Shown: in pieces, positions 11,729 to 23,407 of the stretch
How positions within the stretch are numbered: position 1 is the stretch's first letter
Layout: each line of letters begins with the position of its first letter
NCBI RefSeq assembly: GCF_001723175.1
Contig: NC_064655.1
Span: forward strand, 2,232,001 to 2,296,000
DNA: 64,000 bases
From: Penicillium oxalicum
Lineage: Eukaryota > Ascomycota > Eurotiomycetes > Eurotiales > Aspergillaceae
Reading direction: 5' to 3'
Notes under the pieces: model-generated
What the model saw: the letters and a program-made list of their open reading frames with translations, nothing else
What the model was told of the DNA's origin: nothing
Databases searched by the model: none
Program-made: the position numbers and the translations under genes

Positions 11729-14700
11729 TCACTTTAAATTGCCCTTTCGAATCGAACCAAATCCTCGACTGAACAACTCGTGGATCTCGACAGATCGACG
11801 CGGCGCACATGACTCTGTCGGGGACACAATCTCGGCCTGGGCGGGATGATCGCCACCGACGGGGCCACTGTGACTGGCGGGGACGCTACCGCTGGCATTT
11901 GAAGAGGACCCCTCCAACTCGACTTCATACGCAAAGGGCTTTGTATCGGTCATCACACGAGGCCGCGACAACAGCTCTTGGACGTGTTGCTCGCGAGCAT
12001 TCGCCTCGTGAAGCTCATCGATTTCGCGTGCGATTTCAAGCGAGGATTTCTTTGTGCCGCGGTCCCAGCCTTGCTGCAGCTCCGAAGCGGAAGCCTCCTC
12101 GAAGCGTTTGCGGATTTCCAAATCCTGCTCGTACTCCTGGAAGACGTCGACATCTGTGGGTAAGAAGAAGGTGCGCAGAGTGGAGACCGTGAGTTCGAAG
12201 AGGAGGACAGCCGCGACGGAAAGAAGGAGGACAACCCAGAAGAGGAGATTGTGTCCAACGTGGTGGAGGAAATTGCTTGGGACCGCGTAGACGCCCTTGC
12301 CGGAGGACATTTTGTATTGCTCCGAGAGAATCATGTTCCACAAGAACCAGCCGCCGACGGAGATGATGACAACGGCAAGGGACAGCCAAGTCTTATTGTG
12401 AACCTCCAGCACTTGCAACTTGATGTTGATGACGGCAATGCAGGCACTGAAAGTGAGAAGGCCAAGAGAAAACGTATCGATACCGGATGGGTTGATTTGA
12501 ACCATGCCGAAGAGCCCATACATGGTGAAGAAGATGATCATGGCTTCGCAAACAGCCATCAACGTCCAACCAAGATAGAGTCGAATGTTGAACCCACCGT
12601 TTCGTTGACCCTTGGTGTAGAGTTCCGGCACCGCAAGCAAGGTCGACGCAGACAGATCCTTGGTGAAGATTCCGAGGAAGATGACACAGAGTGAAGTGAA
12701 CAGCGTATTGAACATACTCAAACTCCACGGCTCGTACAGGGAGGTACCCGTGTATCCGTTCCAACGCTGGTACAACGCCTGCGTGAGATAGAAAAGCATC
12801 TCTTTCCAAAAAGTACCCAGGGTGTACTTGCAAGCGCGCATGTAGTTCCATCGACCGTGCACCAGTAGCAATTTCAGGAGGAAGCGGAATTGGGCGATCG
12901 AGTAATCCGAGATACGAGCGGCCTGCAGTCCTTCTTTGCCGGTAATGCCGATACCCACGTGAGCTTCCTGAATCATGGCAATATCGTTGGCACCATCGCC
13001 AATAGCCAAAGTGATCGAATCGTTGACACGCGTACGAATGGACTTGACCAAGAAGGCCTTTTGCTTGGGACTAGCTCGACAGCAAATGACCGAATCAACA
13101 CGAACGGCGAGCTGGAAGAATTGTTCCCGAACAACATCGTCGGCCTCAATTTCGGACAATGTCTGACCATCGACGACCACGACGGAATGCGCCACTTTGT
13201 TGTGGATCAAGTCGGACGTGAGATCAACAATCGTCTCCGGCACGTCTCCATTTTCATGATCAAGAATGGTCAACGTAGAGTAATCCTTGACCAGCCGACA
13301 CGAGTGTCCAACATTGATCGCCGTCTCTCGCTTGTCGCCGGTCAACATCCACAATTTGATGTTGGCACGACGCAGCTTGTCAATGGCCTCCGGGACGCCC
13401 TTTTGCAATTTGTCCTCGATTGCGGTTGCGCCCGTGAGCTCGAGCTGGGTCTCAATCTGCTCCCCAACCTCCTCAATCTTCTGCTGTCGATCCACAAGAC
13501 TGGTGCAAGCATCCTGAAAGGCGGTCTTCCAGGTCCGATACGTAGACTCATCCAGGAACCGATGCCCATATAGCAAAGTGCGGAGTCCGTCTGTGGCAAA
13601 ATCGTTCAGATGCTGGAAACAGCGCTCAAAGACAGCGGCCTCATCCACGACGAGAGCTTCCTCCACCAAGTCACCATCCTCTTCCTCCTCGTGGTGCGAA
13701 CTGCCAGAATCAGAAAGAGCCGTGGAGTTACGACCCAGTTGCGCCGACGGTCGAGGACTGTAGTAAATACTTTCACTCTCCCGATTGGGCGCCCTCCCGT
13801 CGTTTTCACGATCACGAAGCCACAGATCGATGCTTTCGCGAACAGAGGCAGCGTGATGGCCGGAAATCGACGAACGGCGATGAGCAAAGCTCGGTCGGCT
13901 CATGCTGGGTCGACTGAGGCTGTTTCGGACGCCGCTATCTTTGCGGCTATGGTATTCGCTGTTTCGTCGGATCACCGAGTTGGCTTCGACAGCCTTGCGC
14001 CGGCTTGCCCGACGCTCGATCTCCGTTGCCTTCTCATGGGCCAGCTCAGCTTTCTTCAGCAAACGCATCAAGACGGTATCTGCGCCCTTGCAGAATAGGC
14101 AAATCCGTTGATCGGGCATGCGAACCACGACTGACATGCGCTTTCGGGCGCTGGAGAATTCAATGACATCCATGACTTCGTAAGTCTCATCGACAGCCGA
14201 CTCGCCAACGCCATTCGGGTAAGTGCGAATAGTGAGGGTGTTTGCTTGCCGATCAGTTACCAAGTAGCCCAGCTCTTGCGCAGCCATCACGAGAGCCAAC
14301 TCGTCGGGTGAGGCAGCCTGAAACGACACCTCGCCACTCTCCTCATCTTCCTCGGGGATGCACGTGTGACACAGAGCCATGGCCAGGAGAAGAAGCTTGG
14401 CTTTCCGTGCAAAGACGGTGAATGGCTTACGCTGGATATACTCCAGCATCTCGATCGTGCGATAAGGGACCGAACGTCCATTTCGACGCGCCTGTTCGGC
14501 ACTCGCAGAGACATTGGAAGGTCGAGCAAGACTGGTACGCATGTCGGAGGCTGTCGATTTTCGCCCCGCTGCTTTCTTCCCCTTGGCACTGCGCTTCTTG
14601 TGGATGAGCTTCTCGCCCTCCCGGGCAGCTTCTTCCTGCAGATCCAAATCGTGTAACCAGGCGGTACCCGCCACACTCATTTTGCGGAATCGCATAGAAT

Positions 14701-16729
14701 TATTCGTCAAAGTGCCGGTCTTGTCTGAGAAAATGTAGCTCACCTGGCCCAGCTCCTCGTTGATAGTTGACGTGCGCGCTTCCAGAGGCGTGTCGGTCTC
14801 GGGATCGTACATGTCAATGTCGTTCAAGAGGAGCATCTGCACCACCTTGACGATTTCCATGCTCACGTACAGAGAGATGGGAATCATGGTATTGAACATG
14901 ATCAGGAACGAGGTGAACACAGGTCCGTAGGAGACATTTGCGTCGCTGATGTACCAGGAGTAGCGTTCCACATCCTGTGCCCAAAACTTGTAGGCAATCG
15001 TACAGGCAACGGCGAGGGTGACCACCAAAAGCACGATGATCACGACGACACGGTTGACCTTGCCTTGCAGAGCAGGTTTCTTGATGCGGGGATTCTTGTT
15101 GGCGTTCATGCGGATCTTGCACTCTTCGCCCGTATAGATCACCATACCGGTTACGTTGTCCGTGTTGCGAAGAATGCTACCCCGATACACGATTTCGTTG
15201 TTGGTCAAGGGAAGCTTTTCTTGGCCATTCACAGTGACATGGCCGTCGAATTTGTACAAGTCGATGTTGGGATCCTCCACCACAAAGTGCAAGGAATTGC
15301 AGACCATCTCATCGACCGTGGCGCACACCTTTGCAACGGCTGGACAGGGTTGCTTGTTCTTCAGGTTTGTCTCTCCGTCCAGAGCCATCGTCTCGATGTA
15401 CGCCACTCCATTGGGACCGTCTGCGTGAAGGAGGGCGAAATCGGCGGGAACGGGCTGATCACGTTCCAGCTTGATAACATCCCCAACTCGAATATCTTGC
15501 CATTTGACTTGTACCCAGTCATGTGCACCCGTGGCAACAGAAGCACCATCCAAAACGGGCGCCTGACCGGGACGAAGCACCCACGCAAAGCGATTGTTCT
15601 CCTCCTTATCCAGGCGGTATCGGCGCCAATCATCGAATCCTTCCTTGCCCATGGAGATACCAACGAAAATCAACAGGGGAACAAAGGTGGTGAACGTTCC
15701 TGTCGTACTCAGCCCGGGAATCATCTGCAGGATGGCGACGATCAAGAAATAAAAATTGGCCAATTTGGTGAACTGGGCGAACAATTGCCGGGGGAAGAAA
15801 CTCCAGAAACTGTACCGACTTGATCGGATCCAATTGGCACAGTAGGGCTTGCCGGTGCGTTCGTCAGTCAGCGTTTCCACGAGAGATGGGTTGAGATCAA
15901 TGTGTCGGCCATCTTTCGTTGGTGGTATATCCTTGATGCGGAGAATGAATCGCTGGACCGCGGTCACCATTGCCTCTGCACGGGTGACGAGCGCAGTTGT
16001 GGCGGCCTTCTGTTTGGCCCACTTATCCTGCGCAGAGGCTGTGTACCATTCCTTGGTCGGCACATCCGAGCGCGAAGAAGGATACTTGGAAGTCTCATCC
16101 TTGATCCATTCTACTGTAGCCGTTGGCGTGGAACTCAATTCATTCTCCGCAGCCTTGGAAGACGAGCCGTCCACTGCCTTGGTTGCGACAGAAATTCCAT
16201 CCTCGGGAGTACTCCATGTCCCAATTCTGGCCTCGCTCAACTCGACGCCGGAGGTCTCGTCCTGCGTCTGAAAGGTCTTGTTGAAGATACTGCGTCGGAG
16301 GGAATAGCCACGATTTCGCGATCGTGATCGGCCCGCGGCCGAATCCGGGCTGACGGGGGAGATGGGCGAAAGCGCCGTGGCGCCCAGTGGTGCCGCATTC
16401 GGAGGTGATAGGGGGGACGTCGGGGATCGTCCTGAGAGAAGAGTCGACGGGGGCGCCAGCGCCGTGTCGATGGTGAGTCCTCGTGGGCCGGGCCTTCGAT
16501 CGGTGGAGGACGATGCTGATGGATGCTGGGGAGGTGTGACGGTCGGCTCGTCGGTTGAAAAGCGCACGTGGTACTGCTGCGACGAGCGATCGCCGGCAGC
16601 AGCATTCCCGGGCAGGTTCTGTGACGAGGCAAGAGATGACCGGCGCATGGGATCCGATAGAGGTGAATGATGATGTTGACCTGCTGAATGAGAGATATCA
16701 TCCAGAGGCTCGCCCTTGGAGCTCGCCAT
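11729..16729 (-). CDS. dnf3: P4-type ATPase phospholipid flippase, Dnf3-like
   Basis: Intronless gene of 1666 residues from the ATG at 16729. P4-ATPases use ATP to move phospholipids from the outer or luminal leaflet to the cytosolic leaflet, with a CDC50-type partner. Residues 1 to about 280 are low-complexity and probably disordered. Membrane segments begin near 315-350. The actuator motif DGET is at 451-454 and PISL follows about 180 residues later. The phosphorylated Asp is D669 in DKTGTLTNN, and GDGAND is at 1244-1249. About six membrane segments close the protein before a charged tail. The segment ETMALDGETNLKNKQ, rather than the ETxNLDGET of Drs2/Dnf1, and the length near 1650 residues point to the Dnf3 branch (DnfC in Aspergillus). 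A Ser/Arg-rich insert of roughly 200 residues sits in the nucleotide-binding region. Family certain; subfamily likely. Confidence 0.93.
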   Translation of the reverse strand: MASSKGEPLDDISHSAGQHHHSPLSDPMRRSSLASSQNLPGNAAAGDRSSQQYHVRFSTDEPTVTPPQHPSASSSTDRRPGPRGLTIDTALAPPSTLLSGRSPTSPLSPPNAAPLGATALSPISPVSPDSAAGRSRSRNRGYSLRRSIFNKTFQTQDETSGVELSEARIGTWSTPEDGISVATKAVDGSSSKAAENELSSTPTATVEWIKDETSKYPSSRSDVPTKEWYTASAQDKWAKQKAATTALVTRAEAMVTAVQRFILRIKDIPPTKDGRHIDLNPSLVETLTDERTGKPYCANWIRSSRYSFWSFFPRQLFAQFTKLANFYFLIVAILQMIPGLSTTGTFTTFVPLLIFVGISMGKEGFDDWRRYRLDKEENNRFAWVLRPGQAPVLDGASVATGAHDWVQVKWQDIRVGDVIKLERDQPVPADFALLHADGPNGVAYIETMALDGETNLKNKQPCPAVAKVCATVDEMVCNSLHFVVEDPNIDLYKFDGHVTVNGQEKLPLTNNEIVYRGSILRNTDNVTGMVIYTGEECKIRMNANKNPRIKKPALQGKVNRVVVIIVLLVVTLAVACTIAYKFWAQDVERYSWYISDANVSYGPVFTSFLIMFNTMIPISLYVSMEIVKVVQMLLLNDIDMYDPETDTPLEARTSTINEELGQVSYIFSDKTGTLTNNSMRFRKMSVAGTAWLHDLDLQEEAAREGEKLIHKKRSAKGKKAAGRKSTASDMRTSLARPSNVSASAEQARRNGRSVPYRTIEMLEYIQRKPFTVFARKAKLLLLAMALCHTCIPEEDEESGEVSFQAASPDELALVMAAQELGYLVTDRQANTLTIRTYPNGVGESAVDETYEVMDVIEFSSARKRMSVVVRMPDQRICLFCKGADTVLMRLLKKAELAHEKATEIERRASRRKAVEANSVIRRNSEYHSRKDSGVRNSLSRPSMSRPSFAHRRSSISGHHAASVRESIDLWLRDRENDGRAPNRESESIYYSPRPSAQLGRNSTALSDSGSSHHEEEEDGDLVEEALVVDEAAVFERCFQHLNDFATDGLRTLLYGHRFLDESTYRTWKTAFQDACTSLVDRQQKIEEVGEQIETQLELTGATAIEDKLQKGVPEAIDKLRRANIKLWMLTGDKRETAINVGHSCRLVKDYSTLTILDHENGDVPETIVDLTSDLIHNKVAHSVVVVDGQTLSEIEADDVVREQFFQLAVRVDSVICCRASPKQKAFLVKSIRTRVNDSITLAIGDGANDIAMIQEAHVGIGITGKEGLQAARISDYSIAQFRFLLKLLLVHGRWNYMRACKYTLGTFWKEMLFYLTQALYQRWNGYTGTSLYEPWSLSMFNTLFTSLCVIFLGIFTKDLSASTLLAVPELYTKGQRNGGFNIRLYLGWTLMAVCEAMIIFFTMYGLFGMVQINPSGIDTFSLGLLTFSACIAVINIKLQVLEVHNKTWLSLAVVIISVGGWFLWNMILSEQYKMSSGKGVYAVPSNFLHHVGHNLLFWVVLLLSVAAVLLFELTVSTLRTFFLPTDVDVFQEYEQDLEIRKRFEEASASELQQGWDRGTKKSSLEIAREIDELHEANAREQHVQELLSRPRVMTDTKPFAYEVELEGSSSNASGSVPASHSGPVGGDHPAQAEIVSPTESCAPRRSVEIHELFSRGFGSIRKGNLK

Positions 16730-18907
16730 GACGGACGACGGTGCCTGCTGCAGAACACAGGCTGGTGACGATCACTGCTTGTTCTTGCTGTTCCACCCGA
16801 CCGGAGATTTGCGATTGATGACGCAAGGTGATACTGAGACGCCGAGTTGGTGAATGACGAGACGACTGGTCATCCTTTGATCAAGTCATGAACGCCGTCC
16901 GAGAAGAAACAAAAAAAATCCCATTCAAAGCCGTGCGGTCGTCTGGGGTAAGATGAATCCTTGAAAGTGAAGTTGTGGTTCGACGGTCGCAAATCCAAAA
17001 GATCCAGCGACGAGGAGGTTGCGTGCCAAGCGAACTACAGCACTCGCCACAACCAATTCTCTCACGGCGTTTGTGATCTCGACAAGGCTAGCCGGATGAT
17101 TAATTCGAAGGGCAATCTGACAAGAAAGGGAAAAAGAGGGAAAAGCCAGAGTCGCGAGGCGACTGTATACATACAACAAGCGGGGTGGGGGGCTCACTTC
17201 CACTGGAGGTGGCCAGACCGGATGCGGCAAGATGCCCGAAAGCAATCAAGCAGACCTTTTTTGGGTTCCTCGTGAGTACTGCGAGCGTGGAGTGTAGTCT
17301 ATGGTAAGACAGTCAAGACTCAAGATTGATGCCTGGTGCAAATGTGCAGACAGGAGGTCGTCGACCGGGCAAGATCCTCTCCAAGCACGATGGAAATGTC
17401 TGAAGAAGTGAAACGAGGAAAAAATCTCGTTGCCTAAGAATTTTCAAGGCAAAAACTGAAACCCGGTTCAGGAACTTTCTCGACCACCGTTGGACAACCC
17501 TGGAGAAAGGATGTCGGGGCGTACAGCAAGTACCGATACACCCCAAGTCGGACGGTACGGCGTTTCGAGGGACCACGACTCGGGAGAGTCAGTACCTGTA
17601 CATCAACCTTGAGCCCTTCGGCCTCCGCCCCAAAGTCAAAATGGCCAGAAGCGCCTGCGTGTGTCCGGTTCGATCTTTGGCTGGTTCTCAAAGTCGAGCT
17701 GGGGAGGCGAATGTGGAGCACGTGGAAAGAGTTTAGGTTGAGGTGGAGCCGGCAACACGCAAGATGGAGAACCCAACTTCCACTCACCGGCACGGCGTCC
17801 AGACGAGAATAGCAGCCGCTGGAGCACAGCCTCCTCGCATCTCCATGGTTCGACGATGGATTCACAGAGCCCTGGAGCCTCTTGAGCCTCTTGAGCCCAC
17901 CGAGACACTCACTTGATCATCCCCACTGTCCACAATGGTCGACCTTGGGACTTTTGGACCTCGGGGTCATGGTTGAGAGACAGTACTGTTGTACACTCGA
18001 CACGAAAGCATACCGAGAAGCCCACTACTTATCTTTCAAAGTACATGTGTAACCTTTTCTGTCGGTGAGTTCCAGACATTCGATGATTTCAAGGCAGTTT
18101 GCACTCCCTGCCCAAGTCCACCCGTCCTGCCACCAATTGACTCATCAGAATCGAGGCCTTTGTGTCATGTAAAAGGTTGGTAACGCCTCCACAAAATGCT
18201 CCTTTTCCAAAACTTGACCCATATGTAGATTATCTTCACAGACGTGCCCGGCCAAATCATCGGAATCATCAAAATATCATATTCTGCGACTTGTCCACTA
18301 TCACAACAGGCCGTGGTTACAGAGGGACGGGACTCCCTTCAGGAAGCCCATCAAATGGCTTATGTGTACGGTACCAACGCATGCCGGGAAAATGCCCGCC
18401 TGAAGCATACCACGACGGAACAACACTCTCGTAGCAAAGCAAAGTGTCGATGACCCGGGCCTGGACGAGGCTCACTGTGCTCGTTCATGTTTAGTTGGAG
18501 AGGTGAAATCGCACGAATAAGGAAGAGAGGGGCACAAACGAGATTTCATCAATTCCATCTATTCGAGTAGAGGAATGCGTCCATTGTGTCCTGCAATCTC
18601 GATAGACGACTACGTAGATAGGATCGATCAAACAGTACAGTAGAAAAGAGAGAAGGAGGGAGACAAAGAGAGGATTGCAAGACAATGTGCATCTCCCAGC
18701 CTCGAATCATGATGATCATAATGAAAGAAACAAGATCTGGTCAATGGACCAGCCGCCAAGCTTGGGGGGACATGTCACGTAAGCATGCTCCCATAATGAG
18801 ATCGTTTTCAGTCCCACTGCGTCGGCTCCCCACCATAAAATTTCATCGTCTGCACTCGCGTCGCTTTCATATCACTGCTACTGAGCCCTCGCTCACACGC
18901 GCCAGAA
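16730..18907. other. Flippase upstream region and VWA gene 3' flank
   Basis: About 2.2 kb. The part next to 16730 is the promoter and leader of the minus-strand flippase gene; the part next to 18907 is the 3' flank of the minus-strand VWA gene. Open frames here are short, mixed in strand and without recognisable domains. I see nothing else in it. Confidence 0.5.
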
Positions 18908-21607
18908 CTAGTAACGCCGGGGTGGCTGTCCATAACCCCCCGAAGGAGGATACCCGCCGGGTCCCCCCGGGGGTGGTGGCCCACCGTAGCCACCTCCGTA
19001 GGACTGAGGTTGACCATAGCCCGGACTCGGTCCGCGGTTGGCATTCGGGTAAGGAGGTTGTTGTTGTTGCTGCTGCGGGGGATAACCAGGCTGTTGGCCG
19101 TACGATTGGGCCGGGTAGCCCTGCGGAGGATAGCCCTGGGGAGGACCGCCGTAGGAGCCGCCCTGTGGGGGAGGAGGACCCTGACCATAACCACCGCCCC
19201 CATACTGTCCGGGAGGGGGACCGGGGGGAGGGCCGCCGGGCCCACCACGTCGGTTGGTCCTTTCATCTTTGGTGTCGTAGGAGCTGTCGATCGCACCGAG
19301 CATAAGTTTGGCGCACTGCAATGAGGGCGAGGAGTTAGCATTGCTAAAAAAAAAAAGAATCGGGCACAATTCAAGACGTACCCAGAGTTCCCGAGTCAAG
19401 TGCACGGGCGGGTTGGCCCGAGCCATCTCGTCCTGCTCCACCTCAAAGTCTGCAAAGGAGATTCCATCAGTACCAGTCAAGCAGTCAAATCAGGGAGCGA
19501 GTGTTCCTTGAATCACGTACTGGATGTGCAGTCAATCAATTGGCCGATTTCGGCGTCCTCGTCCAGATCTGACAAAAAGTCGCGCGCGCGCGTGTCATTG
19601 CCTACCTGGGAGAACTGGAAGGAGACAGCCCCCGCGGTGTACTGCGCGCGCTGAACCTCGTTGATGGCGTAGCTGATGGTGTCCCGCACGGTGCTGTGGG
19701 CCTCACCGGCAGGCTGGCCGTCCGTGATGGTGATGATCAACACAGGCTTCTGCAGACGACCGGATCGGACCGGCCCGACCACCAGGGGGTCAACCACCTT
19801 CTGACGGAGGCTGGTGCCCAGGGGCGTCAAACCGGAGAACCGGACACGCGAGACCAGTCGTTCGACATCATCCGGATTCTTGATGCCGTGACCCTCCTCG
19901 GCCGAGTTCATGAAGCGCACTTCAATCCCATCTCGGTCAAAGTTGGACGCAACGGTGGCCACGATTCCCAGAATCTGTCGGAGTTGTTCCTTGCGCAGAC
20001 CCTTTTCTTCAAATTCGATCGAGCCGCTGTCATCCACGTACAGGATGGTGTCGAACAGGGCCAGCTTCATCAGGTCGGTCGCCACCTCCATGGGCACATT
20101 GAGTTCGTGGACGATGCGCTGCAGGCGAGAAGGAGCTTCATTGGCGAGGAATTGAACGAGCCCCTCGAGGGCGGGAGAGCCCGGGGGATAGAATCGCTGC
20201 AGCTGCTTCTCCCGAATGGTGTCTTCCAGCACCCGACGATACGCATCGACTTGCTGCGGGGTGGCCGGACCGCCTTGAGCACCTTGGGGTCCAGGAGCAC
20301 CTCCGGGAGGTCCATACTGACCACCGGGACCGCCTGGGGGACCGTAGGATTGTCCACCGGGAGGTCCGGGGGAGGGTGCAGGATGACCATAGGGTGCTCC
20401 TTGGGGTGGGTACGGGGGCTGGTTCTGTAAATGATGGTCAGCCGCGTTGAGCGAAAATGTCGATCAAAGTCTGATCAGTCTCTCAGGTAGTGGTGAACGT
20501 GGCAACAGCAGCAATCAAAAAGCACAGACGTGGTATCAAGGGGCGTGGGACATGACGAGGGTGGATTGTACATAGGGAGACTGCGGAGGCTGTCCCGGAT
20601 AGGGCGAGTGTGATCCGGAATAGGGTGGCTGTTGAGGCGAGTATGGTGGCTGCTGTCCCGGATAAGGTGATGCAGCCGATCCGTAGGGCTGACCGGGGGG
20701 CGGGCGGCGGGGGAGGACGATTGTAGCCCTGCGACGGTTGCTGCTGCTGCTGCTGCTGTTGCTGGGGTGCGGGGTATCCGGGCGGCTGCTGCGGAGGGGG
20801 CCGTGAGTACGGGGCGGGGGGGAGGCATTGTTGTATGGCTGATATGAGGGAGTGGATGAGCTGCCATATGGAGGTTGACCATATGGATAAGAAGGACCCG
20901 ACATGGTGGATGGTGGATGGTGACGAAAGTGTTGACGGTCTCCCGCTGGTTGGGGGTGATAATCCGTGGATGGCGGATGACGGGAGAAAGGAAAGAGAAA
21001 AAGTAACACCAAAAAAAAAGGAAAAGGGAGAAATAAGCCAGAGGATGGAGGGGAGTTCGGTGGGTCACGAGGGACCAACGGAAAGAGGAGTTCAGAAGAT
21101 GAAGGAACACACAGGGTCAGGGAAAAATGAAAAGAAAGGCAGATATGATTGACGGCGCAAGAAAAAGGTCAAGAACCTACCGATGCCTGAGGTGCAGGAG
21201 ATCCCGGGTATGCCTGGTACGGAGACGATGGTTGCGGCGGCTGCTGGAGAGAAAGCTCGTCATTAGCGGGCAGTCCTTGAAGATGACGTCGCGAGAACCA
21301 ACTTACGTGGCCACCGGGTCGGAGAGCTGATGGAGGAGGAGGACCACCGGTATAGCCAGCGGGAGGTGCACCGCTGTAGGCACCAGAATTACTGCCTGAA
21401 TGCGACGACATGGCTGGATTTTGCTGGTTCTGCTGATTCTGCTGGTTCTGCTGTGCAGCGGCGAGCTTTGCGGCAAACTAGTGGGAGGGAAGACAGGACA
21501 GGCGGGGTCAGTGATGTTGCGAGGGAGGAAAAAAAAGGATAACCTCGAAAAAGGGCAAGGAAGAGAAAAAGGGTGTGTGGATTGGAAAGGAAACGACTTA
21601 CACCCAT
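18908..21607 (-). CDS. Pro/Gln-rich von Willebrand factor A (VWA) domain protein
   Basis: Multi-exon model on the minus strand: 21607-21602, 21477-21307, 21243-21181, 20838-20572, 20424-19521, 19449-19382 and 19315-18908, about 628 codons. The last four exons join in phase at good splice sites. The N-terminal half is rich in Pro, Gln, Tyr and Gly. The VWA domain carries the metal-site motif DDSGS (in TILYVDDSGS) and the downstream TDGQP. A second Gly/Pro/Tyr-rich tail ends in RRY. The architecture matches a family of filamentous-fungal VWA proteins of unknown role. The 5' end is uncertain. One model starts with a two-codon exon (Met-Gly) and continues AAKLAAAQQ. Another starts at the ATG at 20904, which has a better context. 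The exon covering 20838-20572 also contains a frame anomaly between two C-runs (see findings). VWA assignment is firm; function is unknown. Confidence 0.8.
20739..20760 (-). repeat. CAG trinucleotide tract in the VWA gene
   Basis: An interrupted CAG/CAA run, read on the minus strand, inside the Pro-rich exon. In one frame it encodes polyglutamine, in the frame shared by the flanking sequence it encodes polyserine. It lies between the two C-runs that appear to shift the frame. Confidence 0.7.
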
Positions 21608-23407
21608 TGCGAACGGAATCACGAAGATTGTGACTGTTCAGAAAGGTTTACAAGAGAGATGCGAAGTCGCTGTCAGAAAGGAGATAAAAAGGGGAGAGAG
21701 AGAGAGCCAGGTGACGCCAGCTGATGGGGACAGCATCACCGGACGTGGACCTGGAGGGGCTGAGCGGAGGCTGAGAGGGCGTACCCACGTTGGTGTACAC
21801 TTTCGTGCAGCTTCTCGAGGGTGGGGCGGTTGGCAGTGGATCCACCGAGAATGAAGTTAAAAAAAACATATAGAAGATGACAGACACGCTTCTCTGGACA
21901 AGTTTGTCGGAGTGGGTAGGTCGGATGAAGAGACGTGATGATCGTGTTATCTAGATACCTCCTCATGGGGGGTCCAAATGGATCAACTGTATGTGACTGT
22001 CTGGGTAGTCGAAGAAAGACTGTATCAAGTAGTAAGTAGGTTGGAGGGCAGTGTCGCTCGTCTGAGGTGTTCGAGAGACTTGTCGGCATGAGTAATCTCC
22101 AAATGAGTGGAAGATAGAGACCGTCCTGCTCGAGGATCACACCCTCACAGCCAAAAAAAAGAATCACATGTCCGGCCGTTGGAGAAGAGACACAACATGA
22201 CTGGAGCCAGATGCTGGCCTAGTCTGTATCAATGCTATCATATAGGATACCCATCCAGACCTCTGTGGTCACAAGCACGGCCCTTTCAGCAGCTGACTGC
22301 TCAAAGGAGGTGGGCCTTGCTACGCCGAGGTGCATATCTCACCCCAGACGGTGGACTCCTGGTCAGTTCATGACTCGCATTCGGAGCTCGGAACCTCTTT
22401 GACGCAGGAAGATCCTCAGGCCCACAGAGGCTCCACAGTTCACACGAACTTTTCCAGAAGCCGATGGGACGGGGCCAAGTACCGCGCCAAGAGCTCTGGT
22501 GAGGCAGACAGATGTTCATAGACAGGAAAAAGAGTCCAGCAAGCAGTGGATCATCACCGATAACTCCCCCGTCTCGGTGATGTCCTTGTTTGTTCTGAGC
22601 TGGAGCCAGTTCTGTCGCTCAGGCAGACCATCGGCAACCTTTCCACGTCTACTGTCTACGGGCTACTGAAGACGAGCTGGCGACTGGCCCGAGATCCGAG
22701 ATCCTCAGTATAGTACCTCCAATACTTGTCGAGTTTGCTGGATCTTTCCCCACGTCTCTCGTCTCGGTCAGACCTCCCAACTACCCTGACTAAGAATGCA
22801 CGCCGTTGCTTTGGGATCTTGGCCCTCTGGGATCGAGGCGTCCCGCCACACCCGTCCGGATACGCCAAATGATTCTCTCTATCGTGGCCGGTGAGTAAAA
22901 GAAGATGCGGCCCCCATCTCTTCCATTGGGGGCAGAACGAGTCAAAGCAAGGCCATGGAAGCTTGGTGATGTCACCCATTGGAGAGCTTGAACGATGAAA
23001 GCTACCCGCGATAAGCGACAATCGCAATGTCAGGAGATGAGAGAGAGACGAGTGGCTCGACAGTCTTTTGGGATAGCAAGCCACATCCAATTGAGGGAAG
23101 ACTTGTGGCAAAGTGACACTTTTTTTTCTTTTATTTAGACTCGGTTTTTGCCTGGTGAAGGTTGTTTCCCGGGACTCTTTCAATGACTAAGGTTATTTTT
23201 GTCCTTTTTTTTTTGCTGTACAAGCTGGTTGCTCAACCTTGAACCATTCGCTGTTCCTCCCTTGACCGCTACATGATACTCTCATACCTATTTGTATTCT
23301 CATCCTCATTCCGACGCCGAACATTTCTTTAATTTATTTCAGAGAAAGGTAACGAGAATCACCGAGTGCATCTCCAAATTCTCGATACAGCAATTCTCAA
23401 TTCCCCC
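21608..23407. other. Divergent intergenic region, VWA gene / Gfo-Idh gene
   Basis: About 1.8 kb between two divergently transcribed genes, so it should hold both promoters. T-rich stretches at 23120-23215 precede the plus-strand gene. A minus-strand open frame of 175 codons at 22656-23183 has no recognisable motif and is judged fortuitous. Confidence 0.5.

Noticed and set aside
18685..19305. 206-codon plus-strand open frame
   Set aside because: It lies opposite the Gly/Pro/Tyr-rich C-terminal exon of the VWA gene; its His/Arg-rich sequence is the complement of that biased coding DNA.
22656..23183. 175-codon minus-strand open frame between the VWA and Gfo/Idh genes
   Set aside because: No family-like segment, and it lies in the shared promoter region; judged fortuitous.
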